Positions 47,731-56,355 of a stretch of DNA of 61,010 bases are shown here, one piece after another. Source of the stretch: Gammaproteobacteria bacterium (GTDB taxonomy: Bacteria > Pseudomonadota > Gammaproteobacteria > UBA1113); assembly GCA_020051155.1 (NCBI GenBank), contig JAGVJK010000008.1, positions 1-61,010 on the forward strand, written 5' to 3'. The notes beneath the pieces were generated by a model. The model worked only from the letters and a program-made list of their open reading frames with translations, was not told the origin of the DNA and did not search any database. Numbering within the stretch: position 1 is the first letter of the stretch; every line of letters begins with the position of its first letter. The translations under genes were made by a program, and so were the position numbers.

Positions 47731-48681
47731 ATGTTAGTGTTATATCCGCCTATCAAGCCGTTTGCTACGCATCACTTAACAGTAGCGCCGAATCACGAGA
47801 TTTACTTAGAAGAGGTAGGTAATCCCGAAGGTGTTCCTGTGTTGATGATTCACGATGGGCCGGGTGGTCACTGTCATGCGAATGATCGCCGCTATTTCGA
47901 TCCGGAACTTTATCACATCATTTTATTTGATCAACGTGGTTGTGGTCGTTCGATTCCTGCTGCCAGTTTAAAAGAGAATAATACACAAGAGCTGATTAAT
48001 GACATCGAGCTCATTCGTAAACATTTAAACATCGAGCATTGGTTGCTCGCGGGCGGCGGTTGGGGCAGCACCCTCGCTTTATTATATGCACAACGATTCG
48101 CGCAACATGTGAAAGGGCTTTTGCTGTGGAGTATATTTTTAGCAAGAGAACAAGATATTCGCTGGACCTTTGAATGTGGCACTCGCCATTTTTTCCCACA
48201 GGAATGGGAACAATTTATCAGTCCTATTGCCGGCTTAAGTTTAAATAATATTGCAGAAAGTTATCATCAATTATTGACAGGCGAAGATGATTTACAACGT
48301 CGCGCTGCCGATAAAGCGTGGGCCACGTGGGAAGCACGCTGTGCAAGTTTGGATCCACAGCCTAAATTGATTGAAGAGTTTACCGATCCTTTTTATGCAA
48401 AAATCCTGGCAAAATTAAAATGCCATTACATCTTGAATCAATATTATTTGAGCAACAATCAAATTTTACAACACATGGGACGATTAGCACGTATCCCTAC
48501 CATTTTGCTCCACGGTCGGTATAATGCGTTATGTCCTTTATCCGGTGCTTGGGAACTTGCTAAAGCATGGCCCAGTGCACAACTCAATGTAGTACGCGAC
48601 GCTGGACATACCGCTACAGATCCAGCGATGATTGATGCCATTGTTTACTGTAGTAATGAATTTAAAAAGTTGTTTCGCTAA
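47731..48681 (+). CDS. proline iminopeptidase homologue, catalytic residues lost (probable pseudoenzyme)
   Basis: The 316-residue alpha/beta hydrolase is collinear with proline iminopeptidases (Pip). It has YPPIKPF, IYLEEVGNPEGVPVL, FDQRGCGRSIPAA, NNTQELINDIELIRKHL and PLSGAWELAKAWPSAQL. The family nucleophile motif G-G-S-W-G-S reads GGGWGS, with Gly at residue 110 in place of Ser. The catalytic Asp of GRYD reads GRYN (N265). The oxyanion motif H-G-G-P-G-G reads HDGPGG. Only the His (GHT, H293) remains. The frame is intact with no stop or shift, so the protein is probably still made. Pip normally removes N-terminal proline from peptides; this version probably cannot. The frame opens at an ATG at 47731 with no strong ribosome site. 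Confidence 0.88.
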   Translation: MLVLYPPIKPFATHHLTVAPNHEIYLEEVGNPEGVPVLMIHDGPGGHCHANDRRYFDPELYHIILFDQRGCGRSIPAASLKENNTQELINDIELIRKHLNIEHWLLAGGGWGSTLALLYAQRFAQHVKGLLLWSIFLAREQDIRWTFECGTRHFFPQEWEQFISPIAGLSLNNIAESYHQLLTGEDDLQRRAADKAWATWEARCASLDPQPKLIEEFTDPFYAKILAKLKCHYILNQYYLSNNQILQHMGRLARIPTILLHGRYNALCPLSGAWELAKAWPSAQLNVVRDAGHTATDPAMIDAIVYCSNEFKKLFR

Positions 48682-48781
48682 CTTTTTTGCGAAATAGGTA
48701 AGAGGTTTCTGAATGAGTAACATTCAGCATTCATTGAGATAACCTCCTGTAAGGAAATATCATTAAAATAAAAAGGGATTT

Positions 48782-49546
48782 ATGAAAAGAAAATCAACGG
48801 CTTTCACGGCAGCGTCTGTTGCATTACTCGTATCAATCACTGGTTGTACCAACAAACCTTATCCAAACGATCCGTTGGAACACTACAATCGTAATGCGTA
48901 CAAATTCAATGACAAAGTTGATACCATTATCTATAAGCCCGTTGCGCGTGCATACAATGAATTACCCTCCCCGGCACGTAAAGGCGTTAACAACTTTTTT
49001 AATAACATGGATGAAATTCCAACTACCTTAAACTTTGTTTTGCAGTTAGATTTCCCACGCGCCTTTTTAAGCGGCTGGCGTTTAATTATTAATACCACCG
49101 TTGGCCTAGGTGGTTTATTTGATCCAGCAACCAGCATGGGGTTACAACGGGATTACACGGATCTTGGATTAACCTTCGCACGTTGGGGCTTCAGAGATGC
49201 GCCCTATCTCGTGCTCCCCTTCTTAGGCCCCAGCACTTTCCGCGATGCGATCGCTTGGCCAATTAATATTTACTACTTAAGCGCGTGGCCCTACATTAGA
49301 CCCGCTTCCTTAAGTATTGGCTTATTTGCCTTAGATTTAGTAAACTTCCGAGCCAATTTACTCACTGGCGAAGATGTGGCGCAACAAGCAAGCTTGGATC
49401 CTTATGTATTCATGCGTGACGCTTACTTGCAACAACGCGCGAGTTTAATGAAACACGAAAGTTTGTTAAAAGAAGAAAAGGCTGGCAAAAAAGATAAAGC
49501 AGCCATAGGCAATAAAGATGATCGAGACACCTGGGAAGACTTATAA
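48782..49546 (+). CDS. mlaA: outer-membrane lipoprotein MlaA (VacJ)
   Basis: MlaA removes misplaced phospholipids from the outer leaflet of the outer membrane and passes them to MlaC and the MlaFEDB complex. The 254-residue precursor has a lipoprotein signal with lipobox ITGC (C22). The family core follows: [79 protein letters not shown] and [16 protein letters not shown]. The C-terminus is Lys/Glu-rich. AAAGGG lies a few nt before the ATG. trmL overlaps its end by 29 nt. A transporter of the MlaEFD type is encoded 2-6 kb away on the other strand. Confidence 0.95.
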   Translation: MKRKSTAFTAASVALLVSITGCTNKPYPNDPLEHYNRNAYKFNDKVDTIIYKPVARAYNELPSPARKGVNNFFNNMDEIPTTLNFVLQLDFPRAFLSGWRLIINTTVGLGGLFDPATSMGLQRDYTDLGLTFARWGFRDAPYLVLPFLGPSTFRDAIAWPINIYYLSAWPYIRPASLSIGLFALDLVNFRANLLTGEDVAQQASLDPYVFMRDAYLQQRASLMKHESLLKEEKAGKKDKAAIGNKDDRDTWEDL

Positions 49547-50009
49547 CATCGTCCTCTACGAACCGGAAATTCCGCCGAACACCGGCAACATTATCCGGTT
49601 GTGTGCGAATACAGGAAGTCACTTACATTTAATTAAGCCGATGGGCTTTGAATTGAATGAGTCCCGCGTGAAACGCGCGGGACTTGATTATCATGATATG
49701 GCGAATGTGCAACAGCATGAGAGTTATCAAGACTTTTTAACCAGCATCCAACCCTCTCGCATATTTGCCTGCACCACGAAAGGTTCACGTTGTTATGCCG
49801 ATGTTGATTTCCAAGCCGGCGATACCTTTGTCTTTGGCCCTGAAACTCGTGGTTTGCCCATGAGCTTATTGGAAAGCTTACCTGCCGAACAGTGGCTACG
49901 CATTCCCATGGTCCCTAATAGCCGCAGCTTGAATTTATCTAACTCAGTGGCTGTGATCCTATATGAAGCTTGGCGCCAACTTGGATTTGGGGCATTAAAT
50001 TTAGAATAA
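49518..50009 (+). CDS. trmL: tRNA (cytidine(34)-2'-O)-methyltransferase TrmL
   Basis: TrmL is a SPOUT methyltransferase that 2'-O-methylates the wobble base of tRNA(Leu) species. The 163-residue protein has [38 protein letters not shown] and the trefoil-knot SAM site ([29 protein letters not shown]). The only available start is the ATG inside the end of mlaA, giving a short extension (MIETPGKT) compared with E. coli. The overlap suggests translational coupling with mlaA. Confidence 0.95.
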   Translation: MIETPGKTYNIVLYEPEIPPNTGNIIRLCANTGSHLHLIKPMGFELNESRVKRAGLDYHDMANVQQHESYQDFLTSIQPSRIFACTTKGSRCYADVDFQAGDTFVFGPETRGLPMSLLESLPAEQWLRIPMVPNSRSLNLSNSVAVILYEAWRQLGFGALNLE

Positions 50010-50025
50010 GCGCTTGGGGACGAAG

Positions 50026-50140
50026 CATAATAACCTATGATTGCTACAACACAATAACCTATGATCCCTACAACATAATAACCTATGATTGCTACAGCAC
50101 AATAACCTATGATTACTACGAGAAAATAACCTATAATAAT
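50026..50140 (+). repeat. 24-bp tandem repeat spanning the fic promoter
   Basis: Four and a half units of the type AATAACCTATGATTGCTAC, period 24 bp. Each unit holds TATGAT (50036, 50060, 50084, 50108); the last, partial unit holds TATAAT at 50132-50137, which is well placed as the -10 of the Fic gene (AGGA and ATG follow). The spacing is exact and there are no spacers, so this is not a CRISPR. Confidence 0.85.
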
Positions 50141-50169
50141 TCCTGGAGAACGTTACACCAGGAAAAATC

Positions 50170-51696
50170 ATGGTATCTTTGGCTGAAAAATTAGCACAAT
50201 CATTACAAGCTCTGTATGAGCTTCAAACACAAGGCCTAGTCGCCATTCAGTCAAAACAGCTATCAAGAGTCCATCGAGAACGTTTATTGCAACATGGTTT
50301 TTTAGAGGAGGTGATTAAAGGTTGGTATATCCCTTCCCGCCCTGATCTGCAGCCGGGAGAAAGCACCTCTTGGTACACGTCCTATTGGGATTTTTGTGCT
50401 GCCTATTTAAACGAGCGCTTTAAGCAAGATTGGTGCTTATCACCAGAACAATCTTTACTGCTACATGCAGGACAATGGACTGTTCCACGACAACTTCTCG
50501 TGCATGCAAGTAAGGGAACTAACAAGATCACTCAGCTGCCTCATCAAACTTCCCTATTTGATGCACGTTATACCTTACCACCCTCAAAATATATAAGCAC
50601 CATACAAAAACTGCGCTTATTTTCTATTCCTTCTGCGCTGGTGTACTGTTCCCCTAAGTTTTTTATACAATCTCCCACGGAAACACGTGCGGTGCTCGCG
50701 GCACTCCAAGACCCTTCGGAATTACTCAACATTTTGCTAGAACAAGGCCATACCGTTATCGCAGGTCGCTTAGTAGGTGCTCTACGCCATATAGGGCGAG
50801 AATCTATGGCGGAAGAGATCCTTAAAACTATGCAAGCTGCTGGACATGAAGTTCGTGAAAATAATCCCTTCGACATTGAGCCCGTGACTTTACTATCAAA
50901 TCGTCAACAATCACCTTATGTCCATCGTTTGCAATTGATGTGGCAACAAATGAGAAACGATGTTATGGAACATTTTCCTATTGCATCCCCCCTATCCAGC
51001 AACATTGAGAACTATTTGATGCATGTAGATGAAATATATACTACTGATGCTTATCATTCTCTTTCTATTGAAGGATATCGCGTAAGCCCGCGACTGATTG
51101 AACGTGTTAAAAGCGGTCGCTGGGATCCACGCAACATTGAGGCTGATCTTAAAGATCAAGATGCGCTAGCCGCTCGTGGGTATTGGCAAGCCTTCCAAGC
51201 TGTTAAAAAAAGTGTGACTCGCGTACTAGAACATGAAAACTCTGGCATCGTCATTCAGCAAGACTTGAGTCATTGGTTTCGAGAATTATTTGCACCCAGC
51301 GTCGCTGCGGGTATTCTCAAACCTACTGATTTGGCGGGGTACCGCAATCAAGCTGTTTATATTCGTCGTTCAATGCATGTCCCGCCGCCGCATGAAGCGG
51401 TACGCGAATTAATGCCAACTTTTTTTCAATTGATTTGTGAAGAACAAGATGCTCGCGTGCGGATTGTCTTGGGTCACTTTTTCTTTGTGAACATTCACCC
51501 TTATATGGATGGTAATGGGCGCATTGGCCGTTTTTTAATGAATGTGCTTTTTGCTGCAGGTGGTTACCCGTGGACTATCATTCCTGTCGAAAAACGCAAT
51601 GCCTACATGACTGCACTCGAAGCGGCAAGTGTGGAACAACGCATCCAACCTTTTTGTGATTTCTTAGCAGGCTGTATCAGCTCATCATGGTCGTGA
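50170..51696 (+). CDS. Fic family AMP transferase-type protein with AbiEi-like N-terminus
   Basis: The 508-residue protein has two parts. Residues 1-150 resemble the winged-helix and following region of AbiEi-type antitoxins (QTQGLVAIQSKQLSRVHRER, then FLEEVIKGWYIPSRPD). Residues about 270-505 are a Fic domain with the complete active motif HPYMDGNGRIGR (H443). It also carries the inhibitory motif S-L-S-I-E-G (S297 to G302, E301 being the inhibitory glutamate), so it is a class II, self-restrained Fic. Fic enzymes usually transfer AMP to hydroxyls of target proteins. AGGA lies 8 nt before the ATG. The promoter lies in a 24-bp tandem repeat. The end overlaps the end of the convergent lipoprotein gene by 12 nt. 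Regulator, toxin or effector are all possible. Confidence 0.9.
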   Translation: MVSLAEKLAQSLQALYELQTQGLVAIQSKQLSRVHRERLLQHGFLEEVIKGWYIPSRPDLQPGESTSWYTSYWDFCAAYLNERFKQDWCLSPEQSLLLHAGQWTVPRQLLVHASKGTNKITQLPHQTSLFDARYTLPPSKYISTIQKLRLFSIPSALVYCSPKFFIQSPTETRAVLAALQDPSELLNILLEQGHTVIAGRLVGALRHIGRESMAEEILKTMQAAGHEVRENNPFDIEPVTLLSNRQQSPYVHRLQLMWQQMRNDVMEHFPIASPLSSNIENYLMHVDEIYTTDAYHSLSIEGYRVSPRLIERVKSGRWDPRNIEADLKDQDALAARGYWQAFQAVKKSVTRVLEHENSGIVIQQDLSHWFRELFAPSVAAGILKPTDLAGYRNQAVYIRRSMHVPPPHEAVRELMPTFFQLICEEQDARVRIVLGHFFFVNIHPYMDGNGRIGRFLMNVLFAAGGYPWTIIPVEKRNAYMTALEAASVEQRIQPFCDFLAGCISSSWS

Positions 51697-52296
51697 CGTA
51701 TTGTCGATGACGAAGTGTGACAGTTGTCGTAAAAACTCTGTTACCGCTTGATTTGCTGCTCGCACTTGGCCATAAGGATTTTCGCTGGGTGCTGAACGCG
51801 TCACAACAAACAACTGGCTTGCAATCACTTGTTGCGTACTGGTTCGAATTAATTGTGCGCTCACTTGCAAATGCACCACGCTGGGTTTATGAGTAAAATC
51901 TTGCACTAATTCTATCAAATGCGTGTCTAGCCGATAACTCATAGCGCTGGTGTAGGGTGGTGCTACCACATGAGCGAAATGTTGAGTGTCTGACAATGCT
52001 TCCACCATCAAAGGCACCAACAATCGTGCTGGCGAATCAACCCAACGGTTTTGTGCGTAATATTGTAAACGATAAGGAACTTTAATATATGCCATACCAT
52101 CGGTGTTATAGCCAGGATCCGCCGCGGGTACCGTCACTAGTAAGGTAGCCGGTAAAGGTCGACCCGGTGCAGCCACCCCGGCTCCTTGATCGGTTAAGAA
52201 ATAAGTTTTTTGTTCTGGCGTTTTTATAGGCCCAAAGCACCCCACCAACGCTACCGTTAAACTTATGACACAGGTCACCATCACGATCGCTTTCAT
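51685..52296 (-). CDS. ABC-type transport auxiliary lipoprotein (PqiC-like)
   Basis: The 203-residue precursor has a lipoprotein signal with lipobox LVGC (C20). The mature domain matches the ABC-transport auxiliary / PqiC family: KTYFLTDQG, YIKVPYRLQYYAQNRWVDSPARLLVPLMVEAL and LIELVQDFTHKPSVVHLQVSAQLI. Such lipoproteins work with MCE proteins in lipid transport between membranes. AAGGAA lies 6 nt before the ATG. It is the last gene of the mlaE-mlaF-mlaD operon, 10 nt after the MCE gene, and takes the place MlaC would have in E. coli. Confidence 0.88.
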   Translation of the reverse strand: MKAIVMVTCVISLTVALVGCFGPIKTPEQKTYFLTDQGAGVAAPGRPLPATLLVTVPAADPGYNTDGMAYIKVPYRLQYYAQNRWVDSPARLLVPLMVEALSDTQHFAHVVAPPYTSAMSYRLDTHLIELVQDFTHKPSVVHLQVSAQLIRTSTQQVIASQLFVVTRSAPSENPYGQVRAANQAVTEFLRQLSHFVIDNTSRP

Positions 52297-52306
52297 TCGC
52301 TGTTCC

Positions 52307-53233
52307 TTATTTTTCGCCAGGTCCTGGTGCTGCTGGCGATCTGCCGCGAACCAAGATAGATGGGTTTTGTTTTAATTCTTGTGAAACGCTGTTTAAATTC
52401 GACATCAATCCTTGGAAATTTCCCAAGGAATTTACCGCTTCTGGTAATAATTGATTATTGAGTGTCTCGACGCTAGTTTGTGCGTTGCGCAATACACCAT
52501 TTGCTCGCTGCCCAACATCCGCCAATTGCTGAGCGAATACTTTCACAGAACGAGCACTGTCTTGAATACTCGACATCATATTCGGTAAACGTTCACTCGC
52601 CACCGCGGTATTTTTCATTGTGATATTTGTATTGTTGATAATCGCATCAAATTTTTGCGTATTCTGATTCAAAGTTTGTGAAACCGATTGCACATTGATC
52701 AATGTCTGATGGATCGCTTTAGCATTTTCTTCATTTAAAATCGCGGTTAAACCATCACTGATATTATTTAAGTTTGTGGTTAAATCATCTAAAGCAGCGT
52801 CTAATCGAAAATACAAAGAAGGTGATGATGGGATAACGGGATAAGGTTGTCCATGCTGTGCTTTTAATGGTGGTGAATTTGGTGTACCACCGGTTAATCC
52901 CAGATATGCGATGCCGGTTAATCCTTGAGAATTCAGTACCGCTCGTGTTTCAATAGAAACGGGGGTTGTCGATTTGATGTCAAGCAACAAGGCCACTTGA
53001 TCCGGGTGATCATCTCTTAAATTAATAGAGTTCACATAACCCACTTCTACTCCATTATATTTCACTGGTGCACGCACACTTAAACCAGCGACGGATTCTC
53101 GCATATAGACAAGATAGGTTGTATAACTCGTAGTGTGCAGGCCAAATCCTAGCCAAATCCCGCCCACGATCAAAATAATGGTGGTGATCACCACAAATAA
53201 ACCAACCTGCGCGTAATTAATGCGTGGTTCCAT
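52307..53233 (-). CDS. MlaD-like MCE family substrate-binding protein
   Basis: The 308-residue protein has one N-terminal anchor helix (GLFVVITTIILIVGGIWL) and a single MCE domain (about 38-120: VYMRESVAGLSVRAPVKYNGVEVGYV, INLRDDHPDQVALLLDI, IETRAVLNSQGLTGIAYLGL). A long helical tail follows. MCE proteins form hexameric rings that shuttle phospholipids across the periplasm. GGAGG lies 8 nt before the ATG. It is longer than E. coli MlaD (183 residues), with a coiled tail as in PqiB- or Mkl-type systems. It is third in the operon. Confidence 0.92.
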   Translation of the reverse strand: MEPRINYAQVGLFVVITTIILIVGGIWLGFGLHTTSYTTYLVYMRESVAGLSVRAPVKYNGVEVGYVNSINLRDDHPDQVALLLDIKSTTPVSIETRAVLNSQGLTGIAYLGLTGGTPNSPPLKAQHGQPYPVIPSSPSLYFRLDAALDDLTTNLNNISDGLTAILNEENAKAIHQTLINVQSVSQTLNQNTQKFDAIINNTNITMKNTAVASERLPNMMSSIQDSARSVKVFAQQLADVGQRANGVLRNAQTSVETLNNQLLPEAVNSLGNFQGLMSNLNSVSQELKQNPSILVRGRSPAAPGPGEK

Positions 53234-53291
53234 CCACTTACCTCCCGGGATTCTCTGTAGAATCCTTGTTCATTTCCTTCTCTAGCATTCT

Positions 53292-54059
53292 TTAGGCCAA
53301 TTCTCGATAGGCATCCGCTCGTGAGTTGCTAAAATACTCCACGATTAATGGAGCCGAATGCCGTAATAAAGCTTGCATACTATCCACGGCTAACACTCGT
53401 TTATCGCCCAAAAAAGCAACACGATCCGCCACACGCCACAATGTATCCAAATCATGGGTTACCACAAGGATAGTCAAATGTAGCGACTTTTGTAAGCGAT
53501 TGATTAAATCGTCTAATTTACTTGCTGCATTGGGATCTAAACCTGCTGTCGGTTCATCTAAAAATAAGATTTTAGGATCCATCACAATGGCTCGCGCCAA
53601 AGCGGCGCGCTTTAACATACCGCCGCTTAATTCCGATGGATACTTATACACGGAGTCCAGAGGAAACTCCGCCATACTAATTTTGAGCATGGCAATTTCT
53701 TGAATTAATGACTCTGGTAAATCTGTTAATTCTCGCAAGGGAAAACAAGTATTGTCCAATACCGTTAAACCACTAAAGAGCGCACCGGTTTGAAATAAAA
53801 CACCCCAGCGTTTGAGAATTGATAATTCATTTTCCAAGGGTTGGTGACTGAAGGATTCACCGAAGACTTGAATGGAACCTGCCATTGGTTTGATTAAGTT
53901 TAGAATAGCTCGCAATAGCGTTGTTTTGCCGCAACCACTACCACCCACGAGCGCTAATACTTCGCCACGATAAACGCTTAAATTCAAATGTTCATGCACT
54001 GTTTTCTCACCATAGCCGGTGGTTAAATCGTCAATTTGAATGGCGATCTCTGTACTCAT
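53292..54059 (-). CDS. mlaF: ABC transporter ATP-binding protein, MlaF-like
   Basis: This 255-residue ATPase has Walker A GGSGCGKTTL, the Q-loop LFQTGALFSGLTVLDN, signature ELSGGMLKRAALARAI, Walker B ILFLDEPTAGLDP and the switch VVTHDLDTL. It powers the MlaE-type permease in lipid transport. The frame extends upstream to 54200 inside mlaE in another frame; the ATG at 54059, 2 nt after the mlaE stop, begins MSTEIAIQIDDLTTGYG and gives the family length. Confidence 0.94.
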   Translation of the reverse strand: MSTEIAIQIDDLTTGYGEKTVHEHLNLSVYRGEVLALVGGSGCGKTTLLRAILNLIKPMAGSIQVFGESFSHQPLENELSILKRWGVLFQTGALFSGLTVLDNTCFPLRELTDLPESLIQEIAMLKISMAEFPLDSVYKYPSELSGGMLKRAALARAIVMDPKILFLDEPTAGLDPNAASKLDDLINRLQKSLHLTILVVTHDLDTLWRVADRVAFLGDKRVLAVDSMQALLRHSAPLIVEYFSNSRADAYRELA

Positions 54060-54061
54060 GG

Positions 54062-55174
54062 CTAAATATCCAACAGGGTATAGAGGATGGAGAAAGCCGC
54101 ATCCGCTACAATGATCATGAAAATTCCTTGTACCACACTCATCGTTGTATGGCGTCCCACGCTTTCTGCGCTGTTGGTGACACGGTAACCTTGAAAGCAA
54201 CCAATAGACGCAATCAAAACAGCAAACACCGGGGTTTTAATCAGTCCCACTAGGTAGGTTGTGAAAGTAACGTTTGCGCCAAAGCGTTTTAAAAATTCGG
54301 TGAATGTAATACCAAGCATGCCATTCGACATAATCATGCCGCCGAAGATACTAAAGACTTCAGACAAAATGGTTAATAGCGGTAACGCCACAGCGAGGGC
54401 TAAAATTTTGGGTAAGACGATGAGTGAATTCGGAGATAAACCAAAGGTATGTAACGCGTCTAATTCTTCATTAAGTTTCATCGTGCCAATTTGGGCCGTA
54501 TGCGCAGAACCGGTGCGACCGGCGAGAATGATAGCGGTTAATAACGGAGCAAATTCTCGCAGGACACTGATGCCTAATAAATCCACCACGTAAATATTCG
54601 CGCCATAGTTTCGTAGTTGCACACCAATTTGATAGGCTAAGACAACACCGATGAGAAAAGACAGCAGCGCGACAATGGGGATAGCGGAATAACCATCTAA
54701 TTCGATAGCATAAGCAATGGCTGGCCAGCGAATCAAGCGAGGTCGCTTTATCCAATGACACAGTTCGTACCAAAGCTGCCCGACAAAAGCGAAATAATCT
54801 CGCGATTGTGCCATACCACTAAAACAACCCTTGCCAACGCGAGTTAGCCAAGGATCGGACTTTGGTGCTGCTTCTAGAGAAAATTTTTCATGATCGTGGA
54901 TGAGATGGAACAAAGCTTCGAAGGATTCCGCTAAGCTTTCTAGCTGCACGTCGTAACCTTGTTTGCGGCATCGTTGAATGAATTGTTGGACTTGCCAGGC
55001 ACCGATGGTATCCATATCCATCACACCCGCTAGGTTTAAGCTCAGTGCTCCTGCACCTGGCAGCGATAAGGCGGCTAAATCCCGCGCTAACTGATCGCTT
55101 TGCAGCCAAGTTAAGTAGCCACCTAAAAATATCTGGCGCTGGCTGAGTTCAATTGTAACGTCTTGATCCTTCAT
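54062..55174 (-). CDS. mlaE: MlaE-like permease with N-terminal STAS (MlaB-like) domain
   Basis: The 370-residue protein has an N-terminal STAS-like domain (about 1-95: IFLGGYLTW, ALSLNLAGVMDMDTIGAWQV) fused to the MlaE permease. The permease part shows LSFLIGVVLAYQIGVQLRNYGA, VLREFAPLLTAIILAGRTGSA, QIGTMKLNEELDALHTFG and KTPVFAVLIASIGCFQG. In E. coli MlaB (STAS) and MlaE are separate subunits of MlaFEDB; a fused form occurs in many proteobacteria. It is first in an operon with mlaF, mlaD and the auxiliary lipoprotein. AAGG lies about 12 nt before the ATG. Confidence 0.93.
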   Translation of the reverse strand: MKDQDVTIELSQRQIFLGGYLTWLQSDQLARDLAALSLPGAGALSLNLAGVMDMDTIGAWQVQQFIQRCRKQGYDVQLESLAESFEALFHLIHDHEKFSLEAAPKSDPWLTRVGKGCFSGMAQSRDYFAFVGQLWYELCHWIKRPRLIRWPAIAYAIELDGYSAIPIVALLSFLIGVVLAYQIGVQLRNYGANIYVVDLLGISVLREFAPLLTAIILAGRTGSAHTAQIGTMKLNEELDALHTFGLSPNSLIVLPKILALAVALPLLTILSEVFSIFGGMIMSNGMLGITFTEFLKRFGANVTFTTYLVGLIKTPVFAVLIASIGCFQGYRVTNSAESVGRHTTMSVVQGIFMIIVADAAFSILYTLLDI

Positions 55175-55252
55175 TTGGTTATTCTACCTTGAAAGATTGA
55201 AGGATGACTAGGGGGCTTGAAGCGAATGTTCAGTTCTTAGGCGGAATATGTC

Positions 55253-55279
55253 TCGCGGTGGTGTTTTACACCACCGCGA
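55253..55279. terminator. hairpin between the J-like gene and mlaE
   Basis: TCGCGGTGGTG-tttta-CACCACCGCGA is an 11-bp perfect stem 39 nt after the stop of the gene at 55318. It lacks a U-tract. It probably separates that transcript from the mla operon. Confidence 0.6.
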
Positions 55280-55317
55280 AAGGTTACTTGTCTGAAAATA
55301 TGAGAATCAGCGCGTCT

Positions 55318-56289
55318 CTAAGAGCTACTGCCTCCACCTAGACGTGGGCGAGGAGAGGGAGGAGTCTTCTCCTTATCCTCGTCTATTCCAAGGGAGCTAC
55401 TTCCCCCTTCTCCGAAAGAGGCTACGGGTCGCTGTTCTTGACGTTTTTGCTCTGCATCACCCTGTATGATCGGCAGATATGCTTGTGCAGCCGCTAACAT
55501 TAAGCTATCTTGCGGCGGAGTCGAGGGGCTAGATGCAACAGGCACTACTTCAGCTAGGGCTTGTTGCTCTTCTGTCATATATTCTTCTTCTATCTCTTCG
55601 CGTTCTATCTCTTCGAAGAGTTTTTTGATTGATTCTAACTCTTCGTCGGTTTCCGTCTCATAGGATTCCCACGACTGTAGCAGAGAATCAATTTCTTGCT
55701 CCTGCTCTAACGTCAAGGTTGCAGGCGCACTACCTGCGCTATGTTGAGAAGCATTCGGATCATTAGAACCCTCAAAAGCTTTCTCTGATTTTTCTGCTAA
55801 CCCTTTGAGCCTTGGATAAATACCAAACTTTTCGTTAGCCGAGTTTAGAAGCCAGCGGGCAAGAGCCTGAGGTGTTCTGCCGGTCTTTTTGCCAGTCGCT
55901 GCAAGAATCATTAATAACGCGATAATAGGATTAGGTACTGCTGGGTGCCGCTCCATATCGATCCCAGGGAACCATGGATTTGATTCTTTACCTTTTTCTG
56001 CATCAGCATTGGGAGAATTTGAGGCTGTGGACGACAGGTTGTCATCATATTTTTTTCTATTGGCTGGATTTAACAAATGGAACTGAACTAATTTCTCAAG
56101 CTCTGCATAATTGTTTTGAGCTTCGGCTACCTTTTCCCTCATTAAATCTTCATTAATCAGGGCCTGTTCACGCAGCTTCTCTACACTAGCATATTTTTCT
56201 TTCAAAGCGCTTTCGATCTGCCCTGCAGTGGCATCTTGTGCTACACCTAAGCGTTGATATAAATTTTCTTCATCTCTACTGGCAGCCAT
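55318..56289 (-). CDS. degenerate J-domain-like protein, unknown function
   Basis: Residues about 8-85 of this 323-residue protein resemble a DnaJ J-domain. NLYQRLGVAQDATAGQIESA corresponds to helices I-II, and FHLLNPANRKKYDDNL corresponds to the helix III-IV end (S-D-P-x-K-R-x-x-Y-D in J proteins). The HPD tripeptide that activates Hsp70 is absent; the region reads KYASVEKLREQ. The remainder is acidic, rich in Glu and Ser, with a long Glu-rich helix (residues about 200-240) and a disordered C-terminus. No membrane segment is seen. GGAG lies 8 nt before the ATG. It follows hldD by 66 nt on the same strand. A weak PmrA-like sequence lies upstream. It may be a J-like scaffold or an effector; no activity is claimed. 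Confidence 0.72.
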   Translation of the reverse strand: MAASRDEENLYQRLGVAQDATAGQIESALKEKYASVEKLREQALINEDLMREKVAEAQNNYAELEKLVQFHLLNPANRKKYDDNLSSTASNSPNADAEKGKESNPWFPGIDMERHPAVPNPIIALLMILAATGKKTGRTPQALARWLLNSANEKFGIYPRLKGLAEKSEKAFEGSNDPNASQHSAGSAPATLTLEQEQEIDSLLQSWESYETETDEELESIKKLFEEIEREEIEEEYMTEEQQALAEVVPVASSPSTPPQDSLMLAAAQAYLPIIQGDAEQKRQEQRPVASFGEGGSSSLGIDEDKEKTPPSPRPRLGGGSSS

Positions 56290-56355
56290 CAGGCTATCTC
56301 CTCTCTCATGAATGTTACAAGCGTAGCATATTCAGATTAACAAAATATTATGCAA

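Noticed and set aside
50026..50140. CRISPR array
   Set aside because: The 24-bp units are contiguous with no spacers, and no cas genes are present.
54060..54200. Longer start for the MlaF-like ATPase
   Set aside because: It overlaps the mlaE coding region in another frame and is not part of the ABC domain.
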